From positions 8,567 through 70,064 of the forward strand of contig JAHBMJ010002760.1 in NCBI GenBank assembly GCA_018398765.1: a stretch of DNA of 61,498 nt, given 5' to 3'. Source of the DNA: Chromera velia. Its lineage: Eukaryota; Sar; Chromeraceae. Under the pieces are notes generated by a model that did not search any database, was not told where the DNA came from, and saw only the letters and a program-made list of their open reading frames with translations. This document shows positions 12,084-23,232 of the stretch, piece by piece. Each line of letters starts with the position of its first letter. Within the stretch, counting starts at the first letter, position 1. The position numbers were made by a program, and so were the translations under genes.

Positions 12084-12479
12084 TCACCTTGACCATGTTA
12101 AATCTTTATTAAATAACAATTCTAACGGTGGCAGACAGAAAGCTCTTCGCCTTCTATAAGAGGGAAAAAGAGATAAAGAGAGCACCTCAAAGTCTAGCTC
12201 AAAGTGGGTCGTGAATATCTGATCATTCATTCCCTCCTCATCAGCCCAACGGATCCCCCCCTCCCCTGTTCGCTCAATTCTCTCCATATGCACAAGAAAC
12301 TTCTCTAAAGTGTTCAGAGGGAAAGCTTTATTGTACAACATCCACTTGTTGTATGCCTTTTTGTAAACTGAATGCACAATCGCCCCCCCCTCCCAAGTTG
12401 ACCCCCTGAGACACATTAATCTGACTGTGATGCTCCAGTATGTGTTGACTGGAGAGGGATCGACTAGATCAAACATCAA
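12084..12479 (-). CDS. Orphan ORF of 131 aa, unrecognised
   Basis: The ORF has protein-like composition in its middle (AYNKWMLYNKAFPLNTL, then FLVHMERIERTGEGGIRW) and is not low complexity, so it may be a real exon or a retroelement fragment. It ends in a basic tail that may be read-out into non-coding DNA. It lies downstream of the LINE on the same strand but is separated from it by about 220 bp dense in stops. I do not recognise a family. It could be a stray fragment of another element. Confidence 0.3.
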   Translation of the reverse strand: MMFDLVDPSPVNTYWSITVRLMCLRGSTWEGGAIVHSVYKKAYNKWMLYNKAFPLNTLEKFLVHMERIERTGEGGIRWADEEGMNDQIFTTHFELDFEVLSLSLFPSYRRRRAFCLPPLELLFNKDLTWSR

Positions 12480-12698
12480 GACTGCGTGAACATAACTCTA
12501 TGTATGACCCAGAAAAAGGCATGCATGCTCGATCGAAGTATGTTTGCGGCCAGCTCATGGCCCGGTCGGACCTGGCGTTGAGTGCAAGCCTACTTAGCCT
12601 AGGCGCTTGCATACTACCGAACCTGGTCGGACTTATAAGTAATGATACATCAGCTAGTGCACCATCAATCCTAGCTTTCTAACTTATAAGTAGCTTAA
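12480..12698 (-). other. Probable 3' untranslated tail of the LINE
   Basis: The sequence directly downstream of the LINE reading frame is dense in stop codons and contains the palindrome ACTTATAAGT twice, about 55 bp apart. No poly-A or short tandem tail is obvious, so the exact LINE 3' end is not placed. Confidence 0.35.
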
Positions 12699-15600
12699 TC
12701 ATGCTTCATACGGATCGACTTGTAAAGTCAAAAGCAGCATTTTTCTCGCTTCTGTTTTGGCTGCATCCGATCCTTCAATTCCTTCTCTCTGAATCCTTTG
12801 CTTCACTTTCTTTCCCTCTACCACTTTGTTTAGTTTATTTCTTGCTTCTACCCAATTGGAGCATACTGAAAACCAGTGCCAGAGATCATCAATTTTTTTT
12901 CCATTTGAACAACCCTCTGCCAGACAAAACACCTCTCCCGGAGAGTTGGCCCCCCCCGTCAGACCCTTCCGATTTAGTGTCAATGCCCTTAGGAGTGGCT
13001 CAATCTTCTCACATAAGGCACTTCTTGGCAGACAGGACATCCGTACCTTAGGGCCATTCTTTGAAGACAAAAGAAATAGAGAAGAACGTGAAGAAGACGA
13101 AAGAGCTCTCTGTAGTCCTGATAAAGAGGCAGACAGGGGGAAGTTGCCCTTTTCTTCCCTGTCTCCCTTTTTTATGCATTCCATTCCCTAGGCATCCTTA
13201 ATTTTGGCAGAAACAAACAAATTCCCCTTCGGGGGCCGTCTTTCTGAGCTCCGGACAGGGAGAGACGTCAAAAAGTCAAGGCCTGCCCATCTGAACAGAC
13301 CATTGACAGCTCGTCTTTGCTTCTGCCCCGCTGGTCCCTTCTATGAATTCAAAAGAGCCTGAGGAATACGGAGATGCGAACGGCTAAGTGCAATCTAGAA
13401 TGAAGCAAAACGAGCACACAAGAGCGCGTGAGCAGACATTAAATTAACAGACAAAAGAGAGGGTACACACAAACTCCTGACCGGAAGTCGGGCCGCCCAT
13501 CGAACAAACCGGAGCCACAAGTTGTCAATCGCCTCCCAGTCTCCCTGTCTTATCGGAAAGCACTCCAGGCTATAGAGTGCCACCGGCTTCCAGCATGCCT
13601 TCAGCAGCTGCATCTTTCCCCCGAGAGGCAACCCAGACAGACTCACAGCCAGACCAATCACCGTCCCCATTGCACGCTCTGCACTGCGTAGGCGTGCTTC
13701 AATCGACCGAGTCAAATCCCCTCCCTCAAATAGAAGGCAACCCAAATATTTGTACTGATCACACCAGTTTACTTCCTTCCCTTGGTATAAAATCATGCCG
13801 TTACAGTCCTCACGGTATTTACAAAGGCACAGGACCTTGGTTTTCTTCAGATTGACATTCAACCCCCACTTTCCGCAATACCCCTCCAGGGCATCGAATT
13901 TTGCTTGGAGGTTGGCTGCTGAGTGTGCAAACAAGACAAGATCATCAGCGTAGCCTATACTTCTTAAACTGGCCCCAGCAAGGTGAACCCCCTCCGTTTC
14001 TTTTCCATCTCCCCGTTTTCCTTTCTGAATCTCATCATGCAGGTCATTAATGAATAATAAAAAAAGCGATGGGGACAACGCATCACCTTGCTTAACCCCT
14101 GTCCCCTCTGGGAATAGAGCCGAGTCCCCATCGACTCTCGCTTTCACGCCTCTATACATTGATGCAATCATCAACAGATCTCTCTTCTCTATTCCCTCAG
14201 CCTGCAGCTTTGCCAGAAGCTTCAGCCGAGGAATGGAGTCAAACGCCTTTGAGAAGTCGACAAATCCGCCCAGGAGCCCCTTCTTGCCTCTTTTGCATTC
14301 TTGTACCAAGCCTACCACTGCTCTAATCCCCTCTCTTGTACCCACCCCTTTCCTAAACCCGATCTGTCTGTCATCAAAACGAGCTTGCTGACGGATTCTA
14401 TCATCCATAAGGAGACCAAAGAGCTTTGCAAGGGGGTTAACGACATGGACTGGACGCCAGTCATTCGGCTGTGGCAAAAGGGAACCTTTCGGGACGGGTA
14501 CAATTCTCAACAAATTCCAGTTATCAGGCCAACATGCATATGCATGCATTAAATTAAAGAAAACAAACAAAAGGAAGCAAGAGATGGGAAAGTAACAAAA
14601 GCAAAGGTCGAGTTGTTGAGGAGAGATGCCATCGAGCCCTGCCGCTTTCTTTCTATCCATTCCTTTCAGACGATCAGTCACCTGCTTATACAAGAAAATG
14701 AATTGCTTCGGGGGCTCTGGCTCCGGATCAGGCTCTGGCAATTCTTCGCCCTCCCCAAAAACCCGTGCCCAATGGTTTGAGAAGTCTCTTGCCCCTGGCC
14801 TCAGACCGTCTTTCGACAACTTTCTCCTTTCTTTCCAAAGGAAGAAGGGGTTATTAAGCAAATGTGTCTTCGCTTTTTCAGTTTTCGCTCTCTCAAATCT
14901 CTTCTTTTTCTGCCGGAAGATCTCTCTCCTTTTCTTTAAGATGTCTTCTACCTTTTCCTGCTTTAACTCTCTCTCCACCCCACTTGTACAGTCCTCAACT
15001 TCTTTTCTTACTTTCTTCAAGCATTCCTGCAGCTCTTTACATTCCTCATCCCACCACCCTTCCTTCTTTCTAAACAACGTTTTGAAGGTAGGAGGCTGTT
15101 GCTTCTCTGTCGCTTTCGCTATTACTTCCTTCACCGGCCCAACCAAAACCTAACACCAGGCTGTGGCCAAGGCTTTCACCCGGTCTTTCTTATTTTGAGG
15201 GCTCACTGGGGAGGAGGTCAAAGAAGAGGGCAAAAAGGCTGTTGAGGAGGGTGGGGAGGAAGACACAGGAGGGGGTGGGGGAAGGGGAGGCTCTTCGAAT
15301 GGTTCAACTTCTCTATGATGCTCCCAGAGTCCCTGCCATGTCTCTCCCACCAGCTCTCTTGCTGCTGCCGCTATTGGCAGCAAATCCTCATCTTTCACCG
15401 CTGCTTTTCTGATGGATCTGTAAAACGGGGGGCACTGCTGCAGGGATGGGGCATCCGTGTGCTTTCCCGCAGCCTCAAGTGAAGAAAAGAGGAGAGAAAA
15501 ACAGATAGATGCATAGTCATGATCAGAGCTAATCAGTCCATCGAAAGCGATTTCCCAGTCCGTGCAAGAGGAGAGAAGGAAAGGCTCAACCAATGCATAA

Positions 15601-16778
15601 TCAACAACGGATACCTCTTTTTTTGTGTTCTTTGATTTACAGGTACAAGCACCCAAAAAGCGGAAATCTTTGCCCCCACACTTCCCTTGCAGACCATTCA
15701 AGATCAGTAGGTTACTTTCACCGCAAAGACGCACCAATTCACGGCCTATGGGGTCGACTGACTGCTTGCATTCTGAATGCCGGATAAAAAAGGGAGCCGA
15801 CTCGTCAGAGCCGGTAAATTCATCCTGTTCAAACAGTTGTTCACGATTCCATTCGAAACCTTCTGAACAGAGCGATGCTGTGTGAGAGTTGAGGTCCTCC
15901 AGGACCACTCTCGGCTCTCCCAAGGGGACAGAGCACAGGGAATAAGACAGGATCTCTTTTGTGTCATCTTTCTTATGATTTGACCAACCCCCCGGTAATT
16001 ATACCCCAAACATATGTAGTTTTCTACCCGACGAGTGGATGGCCACCCTGGCGATGCTCGGCCCTACTAGCTCAAACTCCGGTCTGAGTTCCCCCCAACG
16101 GTCCGATTTGACCAAAATGCATACGCATCCAGACCGGATTTCTTTGTCTGCACAAGCGGAATGGACTTTTATCTTTCTCCTTCTCCATTCCCTATGTGAC
16201 CAATTTACTCCTTTCCAACCCCCCAGTTCTAGATCGCAGGACAGGTGCTGTATTTCAACCAGGACCACAACATCCGCATCCGTTTTAGTAAGCCATGAAC
16301 GAATGTCTCCATTTTTTATCTTCCGCTGCAATCCTCCCACATTGATGTAGGCAAAGCGCAGACGGTCCCGTGGGTGAGACACCGTCAAGTCCTGGTAGCA
16401 AGCATTCCTTCGCTTCTTGAACTTGCCTCTTCTCACCTTCCAATACTCTCTCACGGCTTTCTGTATGATTATTTTCTCATCCTCCAACCTTTCTTTCATC
16501 AAGTCCCTTTCTTTTACCCATTTGAGACTAGACTCAGGAGAGCGCCTGATTTCAAACCATCTCTCACCACCGTGTAACCTTTTATACCCTAAAACAAGTA
16601 GAGGATGAGAAGAAAAAAAACAAGAAGAAGAAGAAGAAAAAGAATTAAGAAGAGGAGGAGGAGGAGGAGGAGGAGGGAGAAGAAGAATCCGAAAAAAAAG
16701 AAAAAGAAGAAGAGGACGACTTGGGAGGAGCATGCGAGGCAGCAGAGCAAAAGGAAGAAGAGTCATCCAGAATATCAC
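12699..16778 (-). pseudogene. LINE ORF2: endonuclease, reverse transcriptase, C-terminal Cys/His motif
   Basis: One minus-strand frame runs for about 4.08 kb with no frameshift, but has in-frame stops at 15999 (TAA), 15150, 13395, 13341 and 13188 (all TAG). The endonuclease begins RFAYINVGGL near 16350. It retains the VEIQ glutamate, LEDLN, VVDYALV and the SSDH catalytic dyad near 15525. The RT shows KAAGLDG, QIGFRKGVGT, motif A FVDFSKAFD, motif B GVKQGDALSP, motif C GYADDLVLFA (YADD at 13941-13952) and YKYLGCLLF. The C-terminal part (12699-13184) has a C-x4-C...H-x5-C pattern (CLAEGC...WHWFSVC) like the LINE C-terminal zinc knuckle. It would nick target DNA and copy the element RNA in place. 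The stops make it a pseudogene unless they are read through. Confidence 0.88.
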
Positions 16779-17362
16779 GATCTCTCCTTCGTTTCTTTCT
16801 CCTCTTTCTCTTGCTGCATGGGACGAGGAGTGTCAAGGCTGGCACAAAAGAGGAAGGTCGATAAATAGGAGGGAGATCGCCCCGCGGGGAAGAGGACTCA
16901 AAGTCAGAAAGGCGTGGCGATCCAGAAAAAGGGGATGGAAAGCCCTGTCCCCTCGAGCAAGAAAGCTCGTTAGAAGACGGCGAAGGCTGTGAAAGCAAAA
17001 CTTCACTTGAGCTGCGATTCAGTGCAGGATCAGATCCTCCGTCGAGTCCCAGCTCACTCTCATCATAAGCAAACAATGAGGAAGAGGAAAAAGACGAAAA
17101 ATGCGAAGATGCAGAGAGAAAAGGTTCTTCGGCCATAGCAGATCCAGAAAGAGGAGAAAAAGAGGAGAGAGAAAGAGACTTCATAAGATTTTAAACCTGC
17201 ATGTATACATTTAACGGGTCGATCAGGCCGGGATGGGGGAGGGGTCCAGCTGGATGGCCCTCCTCCTTCCCAGCACAACCTGACAAATCTCGCGCGGCCC
17301 TATTTCTGTTAATCCCTCCCCCCCTTCCTTCTTTCCCCCCACTGCCTACCGCCAAGGAAGAA

Positions 17363-17430
<68 letters not shown>

Positions 17431-17461
17431 AGAAGAAGAAGGAGAAGAAGAAGAAGAAGAA

Positions 17462-17493
<32 letters not shown>

Positions 17494-17509
17494 AGAAGAG
17501 AAAGAAGAA

Positions 17510-17540
<31 letters not shown>

Positions 17541-17638
17541 GAGAAGGAGAAGAAAAAGAAGAAGAAGAAGAAGAAGAAAAAAAAAAAAAAGAAGAAGAAG
17601 AAAAAAAAGAAGAAGAAGAAGAAGAAGAAGAAAGAGAA

Positions 17639-17685
<47 letters not shown>

Positions 17686-18073
17686 AGGAGAAGGAGAAGA
17701 AGAAGAAGAAGAAGAAGAAGAAGAAAAAGAAGAAGAAGGGTCCATCCAGTGGCCTAGCCTCTCCCCCCCCTCCCCTCCCTGTCCGTTGCCCCCCTCGTTC
17801 CTTCCTTTGCAAGATCCAGCAGAAGAGGAAGAAAAGAAAAGAGCAGACAAAAAAGAAGAAGAAGAAGAAGAAGAAGAAGCAGGAGCAGCAGCAGCAGCAA
17901 CAACAGAAAAAGAAGAAGAAGAAGAAGAAGCAGAAGAAAAAGAAGAAGAAGAAGAAGAGGAGGAGGAGGAAGAAAAAGAAGAAGAAGAAGAAGAAGACAA
18001 AGAAGGAGAAGAAGAAGAAACAGGAGCAGCAGCAGCAGAAGAAGAAAAAGAAGAAGAAGAAGCAGCAGCAGCA

Positions 18074-18105
<32 letters not shown>

Positions 18106-18147
18106 AGAAAACAAAGAAGAAGCGGAAGGAGATTCTGAAGGGGAGGG

Positions 18148-18180
<33 letters not shown>

Positions 18181-18981
18181 AGCAAAGGGGGAAGAATTTC
18201 CAAAAGGATTCTGACATTTGCCCTGTCTTCCTAGAAAACAGTTCCAGCAAGCCCTTTTGAGCTTAGCGCACCTACAGCGGCTGCAGGTGCTATTTACAGT
18301 ACAACTACATTTGCAGCACTGGGTCCCCTCCTCCTTCGACTTCTTTCTCCCCGAGGCATCCGGAGGACCCGGGCCGTTACCCCCTCTTTTGTCTTTTCCT
18401 TTTTCATTTTCTCCATTCCCTTTGAAGCTTCTTCCATTACCCCCCTTTCCTTTCTCCCCTCGTCTATCCGTTCCTTTCCTCGTCTCTTCATTTCCTTTCC
18501 CTCCTGTCTTCCCCGTTGGTTAGTTCTTCCCCCCTTCCCCCACCCCAGTGAGAGAGAGAGGAAGAGGAAGTGAAAGAAAAGGAAAAGAAACATCGCATAC
18601 ATCTGTGACCTTCCATTCGATACCTTCTGCACTCATGTGTTCTTCTTTATCCAAAGAGATGACATTGTCAGCTACTCCGAGAGGAGAGTGGCGTGTATTG
18701 AGAGTCGATGCATCCGAGAGAGGCGAACGTGTCCTACCTGTGTGAATGTCATGTGTGATTGCTGGAGAAGATGGCGTTCTGTCATACGTTCTTTGTTCGA
18801 AGTCTGCCGAGAAGGCCTCTCTTCTATGCATGCACGAGCCGAGTTTACTGTGATCGCATACTTCATTCCCTCCCTGCCCACCCAGAAAGTCCTCTTCTAT
18901 GTCCTCCCCTCCAAGTTGCTGCTTCCCCTCCCCTCCCTTCAACCCCCCACCCTGACTCTTTAAAGTTTCCGTCTCCAACAA
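16645..18981 (-). pseudogene. LINE internal ORF segment with a Cys-rich motif and poly-Ser tract
   Basis: A single minus frame covers this region with TAA stops at 18520 and 17191. Near 18230-18310 it encodes a dense cysteine cluster (CCKCSC...CSRCRCAK...CWNCFLGRQGKC), plausibly metal- or nucleic-acid-binding. This is followed by a Ser/Phe/Leu tract that is simply the translation of the GAA/TTC microsatellite. After the 17191 stop a new methionine at 17184 opens 179 codons, ending beside the start of the endonuclease frame, which is in another phase. That shift falls in a purine repeat near 16620-16690. The segment could be a separate middle ORF or the N-terminus of ORF2. Confidence 0.5.
17354..18186. 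repeat. GAA trinucleotide microsatellite, about 830 bp
   Basis: This is a nearly continuous GAA array with GAG, GGA, AAA and GCA interruptions. It is broken by a unique ~100 bp piece at 17741-17830 that encodes no obvious domain. It generates poly-Glu on plus and poly-Ser/Phe/Leu on minus in all frames. Long GAA tracts can form triplex DNA and are unstable. Confidence 0.95.
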
Positions 18982-19956
18982 ATCCGGAGGTCTTTGGCCC
19001 CACCTCTTTCCAGAAAGCCATCCGCAAGTCCCTTTCCGTGCCCCCCTGAAGTGTCTCCCTGTTCATCTCCCTCTGCCCTGCCATGACCTGCACATAGGGG
19101 GAGGGGGGGGAAACTGTATCTTCTTAGAAAAAGCATAAAGGGGAGCGTGATCAAAAACCATCCCTGCCCCACTGACCGGCATCGGATAGACCGTGGCTCC
19201 CCCCGGCCTATCCGTCCCCCCCTCCTCCAGTCGGTTACTGGGGTCTACGGGCTCGTCGCAGGGTGTCGTCGGTCCACTGGTGTGATCATTTCCATCGGAG
19301 GTTTCAACAACACAATGTGACAGAGGGAATACCGTTTTTTGGAAAGAGATTTGAGACCGAAAGGAAAACATCTTTACACAATTTTCAAGGAGCGCAAACC
19401 GGTTCGTAAACGAGACAGGGGAACGTTCCTTCCCTCCCCAAAATACCCCTTCGCAACGCTTTCCCACCCCCTTTTCAGTCCCTGATCTCAACTACCCCAA
19501 CAGTCCAACTTCTTCCACAGCCTGGAGGATACAATTCACAGCTCACACTCTGCCCTCAATTTTCTTTCTCTCACTGATTCTGTCTATTTCTTCCTCAAGA
19601 GTCTGAATCACCACTGCTCGTTTCTCCATCTCACATACCAATGCCCTTCTCCTCGTCAGCAAACGACTCAACTTCATACAACCTGCCTCATCGTCTCCGA
19701 GGGATCCGTTATGTGCCGGCACGGAAGGGGTTCGGATCCTTTTCCCCTCCCCAGAATTCTTTCAGGCCCGAGGGCCGGGAGGGCCATCACGCTCCTCTTC
19801 CCTCGGAGAATTGGGCTCCTCAAATATTTCTCCATCGGACTCATCCCCTCCTCCGAGCTTCCTCCGCCTTGCTGGAGGGGCTGATGATACCAGTGCGTCA
19901 TCTCTCTGTCGGATCTGTCCCCTTCTTGTGGGAGATGCGGGTGGGGTCTGGTGGGA
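18982..19956 (-). other. LINE linker between ORF1 and the Cys-rich segment
   Basis: The minus-strand ORFs here (for example 19063-19491) are Gly/Pro/Arg-rich and change frame near 19063. I assign no domain. The stretch is part of the element because conserved LINE ORFs on the same strand flank it. Confidence 0.4.
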
Positions 19957-21144
19957 TCAATCAATGTCTGCAAACGAACTGAAGAGGGGCCCGGACTCCA
20001 CCGCCGTCTCCTGCCGTTCCTTTCCCCCCCCAACGGGCACCATGCCAGCTTGTTCAGAGCCTATACCCCCATTGAGGCCGAGCACGGATTGGGAATTGGG
20101 AAAGAAATGTGGGGCAGGCAGGGGTTGCGGTCCATTCAGCATTCCGTCTGAATACCCCTGGTGGTAAGGGTATGGAGACGGGAAGCTAGACGCAAAGCTA
20201 TACATGGGGGCTACTATGGGGGCAGTCATGGGGGTAGGCTGAGCTATGGCCCCTGCGAGGGGACCATGGCTCCTGGGGTAGAAAACTATAGACGCCCCTT
20301 GCAGCCCAGGAGGTGCATCCATGGTGTGCGGGGCTGGATTCACGGCTGGCCTCGACCCGTCCTCATCCCCCTCCTTCGCGACCACTTCCTTTGCTTCCTT
20401 CACCTCCTCCTCATCGTGAGCATCAGGGGAGGTGAGTATTCCCCTCGCCCACCGAACCCTTGACTGTTTCTTCTGCTGCTCATTTTTTGGTATACGGTAA
20501 AAGAACAGTCTCCCGTCTTTGGTTTCTATGCAAAACCGCTCACCAAAGAGCTTGTCACACTTCTCCACATTATCATCCGAGTCAAACACAAGAGTCGTCT
20601 TCGGTTGACCAAGCTTCTTGTTTGGTTTCTTCGGGTTGGGTCTGGGTTTCCACAAAGACTTGCTCTTGATCGTTGATATCATGGCTGCAGAAAATGCTTC
20701 TGCTTCTTCGAGTCGCATATTGGAGATTTGGGGGTATCTGGCATAGTCCCTCAGGAACTTTTTCAGATCCCGGTCGAAAGAGATCGGGCTCCCGCTCAGG
20801 AAGAGTCCTTGGATCTCTGAGGTGCGGAGTCTTTTCTCCTCAGCCGCTTTGAAGAGATCTGCGCTAGGGGATTTCTCCTTTAGTTCGGTAACTTCATCCC
20901 TCAGAACCTTTATCTCCCCCTCTAAGCCGCTAAGCCATTCCCGGTCCTCAGCCTGACCCTGGGTGAGGGCTGCGAGCTGGGTTTTCACCGGCTCTAACTG
21001 GTTGGTAAACGATCTGTTGAGGTCCTCCAACCGAACCTTCAGTTTCACATCTAAAAGGGCGCTCAGCTAATTTACCACTGCCGACTCCAGGGGACTGGAG
21101 ACCAGCTTTGGAAAAGAAAAGTCAGAGGAGCCTTTACCAGCCAT
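19957..21144 (-). pseudogene. LINE ORF1 with coiled coil
   Basis: The reading frame starts MAGKGSSDFSF at 21144 and ends at 19957, 396 codons, interrupted by one TAG at 21067-21069. Residues from about 30 to 95 form a heptad-rich coiled coil (KLKVRLEDLNRSF, then EGEIKVLRDEVTELKEK). A basic, ordered middle follows (LKKFLRDYARYPQISNMRL; KPNKKLGQPKTTLVFDSDDN; GERFCIETKDGRLFFYRIPK), then an acidic segment and a Pro/Gly/Tyr-rich tail. A coiled coil followed by a basic RNA-binding region is typical of LINE ORF1 proteins, which coat element RNA. It lies upstream of ORF2 on the same strand. Confidence 0.7.
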
Positions 21145-22453
21145 CTGCCGGCAAGCGCCAACAAGACAGAGGCAACAGCCCTTGTGGGAGGATACAGGAG
21201 ACGGCTTTTGGCAACGTATCACCAAACTCTGCAGTCTCTTCACCTTTTCTCCTCGGAAAGGTTTCGTTTTGATTTGCTCGAGAATACAGCTCAAGAAGAC
21301 AGCAGAAGACAGGTGTTTGGATCATCACTTGTTGCGAGGAAGAAGGACGGATCATATATAATATCTCTATTCATTCATCTTCTGAATCAGAATCAGCAAG
21401 ATTGCTCAACCTGCAGATTTCACGGGCTTACACCTGCGTTTGGCGAGCTCGCACTCTGAGACCGCGCGCTTGACAAAGAGCAAGCCTCTTTTGTTGCTCT
21501 TGTCTCTCTGCCTCTCTCTGCTGGGCCTCACTCTGTTCCTCCCCAGCGGCTGCCAGAAAATTCGAAGACGAAGAAGCTTGGGCAGAGCCTGCAAGCGGAG
21601 AGGCAACTTGTTGTGATGAAGACACAAGAAAGGGAGAAGCTTAGTGTACACCTCCTACCGCTTGTCGGCCTTTCTGAGGGGCCTTTTTAGAGCCTTGAAC
21701 ATGCTCTGCAAGAAGGCGGGGTCTTCCTTCGACATGTTGAAAGAGTAACCCCAAGGGTGGAGTTGGGGGTCCGGGTGTTGCACGAGGAGTTTCCTGCCAG
21801 AAAGCCTTCTGCAAGTCTCAGTTTCTCTTAGACTCCGGCAAAGCAAGATCAACCACCAACACTTTGTAGGCAATCCTTCTGATGCTGTGAATCCTTCTTC
21901 TGTTGGGTCACATTAGGTACTCTAAGAGGTAAGGTAATTGAACGAAAAGTCTGAAAGTCCGTCAATCTCGTCAATTTTTTTTTCTTCAAGCTTTAGATAC
22001 ACTTGCACTTCGGGAGACGGATGGACACGCATGCAGCTGCGATTCTTTAGCATGCAGCTGCATGCTGCTTTTCAAGACACCGCCCGCGCCTGCGGCGCGG
22101 CCGGTCATATGATCACAACTACCTCGTCAAGCGGAACATATCAATCAATCAATCAATCAAGCAAGCAAAAGCTCCTAACAGGGGCATCATGTTTGACCAT
22201 AATTAACCGTAGTAACCGGGCCGATACAGGAAACACTTAGCCGTGGCCCTACTCTATAGGCTAGATGTGTTTTTGTCGTCGATCTTTCATCTTTTTCGTC
22301 AGTGTGTACACTTCTCCATTCAAAACAAAAAAAGGCTTTGCTAGCCTTGGCCTGGCATTAAAATCAATAAGTGATACATTCTGTTATCAGTATTTCTGAT
22401 AAACGTTGACAATATCGCTTGGGATTGATGTGAGTAGTCCATCTATCGACCCA
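21145..22453 (-). other. LINE 5' flank and 3' flank of the SNARE gene
   Basis: Small minus ORFs occur at 21406-21651 and 21655-21873. The latter contains PQLHPWGYSFNMSKEDP and a basic tail, which could be a shifted piece of an element ORF. A TCAAT array lies at 22139-22160. From about 21900 to 22453 I see no gene. This stretch includes whatever 3' UTR the SNARE gene has. Confidence 0.35.
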
Positions 22454-23201
22454 TCACGTGTACATAACGAGAAAGACTAGGATCAGGAAGACGACGAAGA
22501 GGAACAAGACCAGACAGATCTGTTTTGTGTCTGCAAGCACTCAAGCAATCACAGGGACACACAAACTGTATGTTTTTTCTTTTTCTCTCTGTGCTTCTCT
22601 TGACTCCTTGTCGAATCTGCCAGACCCGACAGGCAGACAGACAGAAAGAAAGCTAGACAGAAAGAAAAAAGAAGGAAAGAAACAAACAAAGAAAGAAAGA
22701 AAGAAAGACACACAAGACAGGAGAGTTAGCAAACAGGCAAAGAACAAAATGTGATTACTTCGTTTTTCGTCTTTTTTTCGCTGTTGTTCTTTCCTTTCCT
22801 CCGGTTTTCCTTTCATTGTCGCCAGACAGACAAAGAGAGAGTTCAGAAACGAGACCAAGAAAGAGGTGACTACAAAAGGGGACTATGCAAGCAAAACGCA
22901 CTACTGCTAAACCTCCCCGCACGCCTATGTCTCCACCCAGCAGAAGGAACTAAGACTTATTCTATCAAGCACCCAAACAAGCAACAAACGCCCAAAAATT
23001 AAGAGAACAAATTATCAACCACACTGGAGACAGCCGTGCAAGCTCCCGCAAGCTTTCGCGCTCTTCTCCCCCCCCTTGTGATGATGCGCACTCGACCCTC
23101 GCACACAAAAACATTTAATGGAGCATGAAGGAGAAATCCGAGTGTGTCACTCGGATTCAGCGGATATGCAGGAATTGATTCTCCAGGGATCACACAGACA
23201 C

Positions 23202-23232
<31 letters not shown>

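Larger units (their letters stand above)
12699..21144 (-). mobile_element. LINE-like non-LTR retrotransposon, about 8.4 kb, decayed
   Basis: On the minus strand the order is ORF1 (21144 to 19957), a poorly conserved linker, a Cys-rich and Ser-rich segment (about 18981 to 16645), then apurinic-type endonuclease plus reverse transcriptase plus a C-terminal Cys/His motif (16778 to 12699). This is the standard order of an endonuclease-encoding LINE. The ORFs carry in-frame stops, and the 17354-18186 stretch is expanded into GAA/TTC microsatellite. It is therefore probably an immobile copy, although the RT catalytic motif YADD is intact. The 5' end upstream of 21144 and the exact 3' end are not resolved. 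Confidence 0.85.

Noticed and set aside
17201..18214. 337-codon plus-strand ORF rich in Glu
   Set aside because: It is the direct translation of the GAA microsatellite; all frames of the tract are open, and the coding LINE is on the other strand.
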